The notes under the pieces are model-generated. The model was not told the origin of the DNA. It was given only the letters and a program-made list of their open reading frames with translations, and did not search any database. From positions 124,001 to 188,000 of the forward strand of contig CACJJI010000003.1 of NCBI GenBank assembly GCA_902593675.1: a DNA stretch of 64,000 nucleotides. The letters run 5' to 3'. The DNA comes from an uncultured SAR86 cluster bacterium (lineage in GTDB: Bacteria > Pseudomonadota > Gammaproteobacteria > Magnimaribacterales > D2472). The translations under genes and the position numbers were made by a program. This document shows positions 63,980-64,000 of this stretch, one piece after another. Position 1 is the first letter of the stretch. Every line of letters starts with the position of its first letter.

Positions 63980-64000
63980 ATGAAAAAATCCTTGCTAATT
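63980..64000 (+). CDS. Start of a further gene (partial)
   Basis: ATG at 63980, six bases before which the acid phosphatase stop lies, begins MKKSLLI, resembling a signal peptide or membrane protein start. The window ends after seven codons, so nothing more can be said. Confidence 0.4.

Overview
The window is 64 kb of an AT-rich, densely coded bacterial chromosome. Gene order dnaN-dnaA / rpmH-rnpA-yidD-yidC-mnmE-mnmG-rsmG-parA-parB-atpIBEFHAGDC-glmU-glmS is the classical gammaproteobacterial replication-origin neighbourhood. Tiny intergenic gaps, many ATGA stop/start overlaps, a betaine-homocysteine methyltransferase behind a SAM-II/V-like riboswitch, a TRAP transporter, an exported methionine sulfoxide reductase fusion and sulfotransferases fit a streamlined oligotrophic marine gammaproteobacterium (SAR86-like). 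That placement is inference from content and style; no rRNA or tRNA is present to confirm it.

Layout. (1) 1-19921: housekeeping core. dnaN (cut by the window edge) and dnaA run leftward; everything from rpmH to glmS runs rightward. Two intergenic gaps (2040-2215 and 5742-5949) carry DnaA-box-like sequences. Strand composition flips sharply at mnmE/mnmG. rnpA and rsmG have no ATG, GTG or TTG start available and probably begin at CTG. (2) 19922-23446: an island directly after glmS made of five short modules of mostly membrane or surface genes, including two sulfotransferases of different base composition. The modules are separated by degenerate copies of the last codons of glmS (SVTVE-stop), several flanked by inverted repeats around CACTGTTT/AAACAGTG. 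No recombinase or transposase gene is present. This is the best candidate here for an undescribed mobile-cassette system. (3) 23452-25130: GFA-family enzyme, DoxX protein, homocysteine methyltransferase. (4) 27574-25142 (minus): a run of very small membrane proteins around an XRE regulator, with a long palindromic operator candidate upstream. (5) 27718-30729: a 14-residue peptide with 8 cysteines overlapping a hairpin, then glyoxalase II, a MerC-like protein, a PepSY protein and a His/Met-rich outer-membrane-like protein; probably thiol or metal related. (6) 30737-50370: accessory metabolism, including MsrA-thioredoxin-MsrB fusion, riboswitch plus betaine-homocysteine methyltransferase, sterol-desaturase-like hydroxylase, Nramp-like transporter and psd-pssA for phosphatidylethanolamine. 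(7) 50438-58301: nitronate monooxygenase, then a divergent pair of a GT60-type (Skp1 GlcNAc-transferase-like) glycosyltransferase and a prolyl 4-hydroxylase, which together resemble the eukaryotic hydroxyproline-GlcNAc pathway; a HexR-type regulator, uvrD, TRAP binding protein, lipB. (8) 58301-64000: lipA, TRAP permeases on the minus strand, yaaA, enoyl-CoA hydratase, secreted acid phosphatase.

All calls come from reading the sequence and from remembered family motifs; no database search was run.
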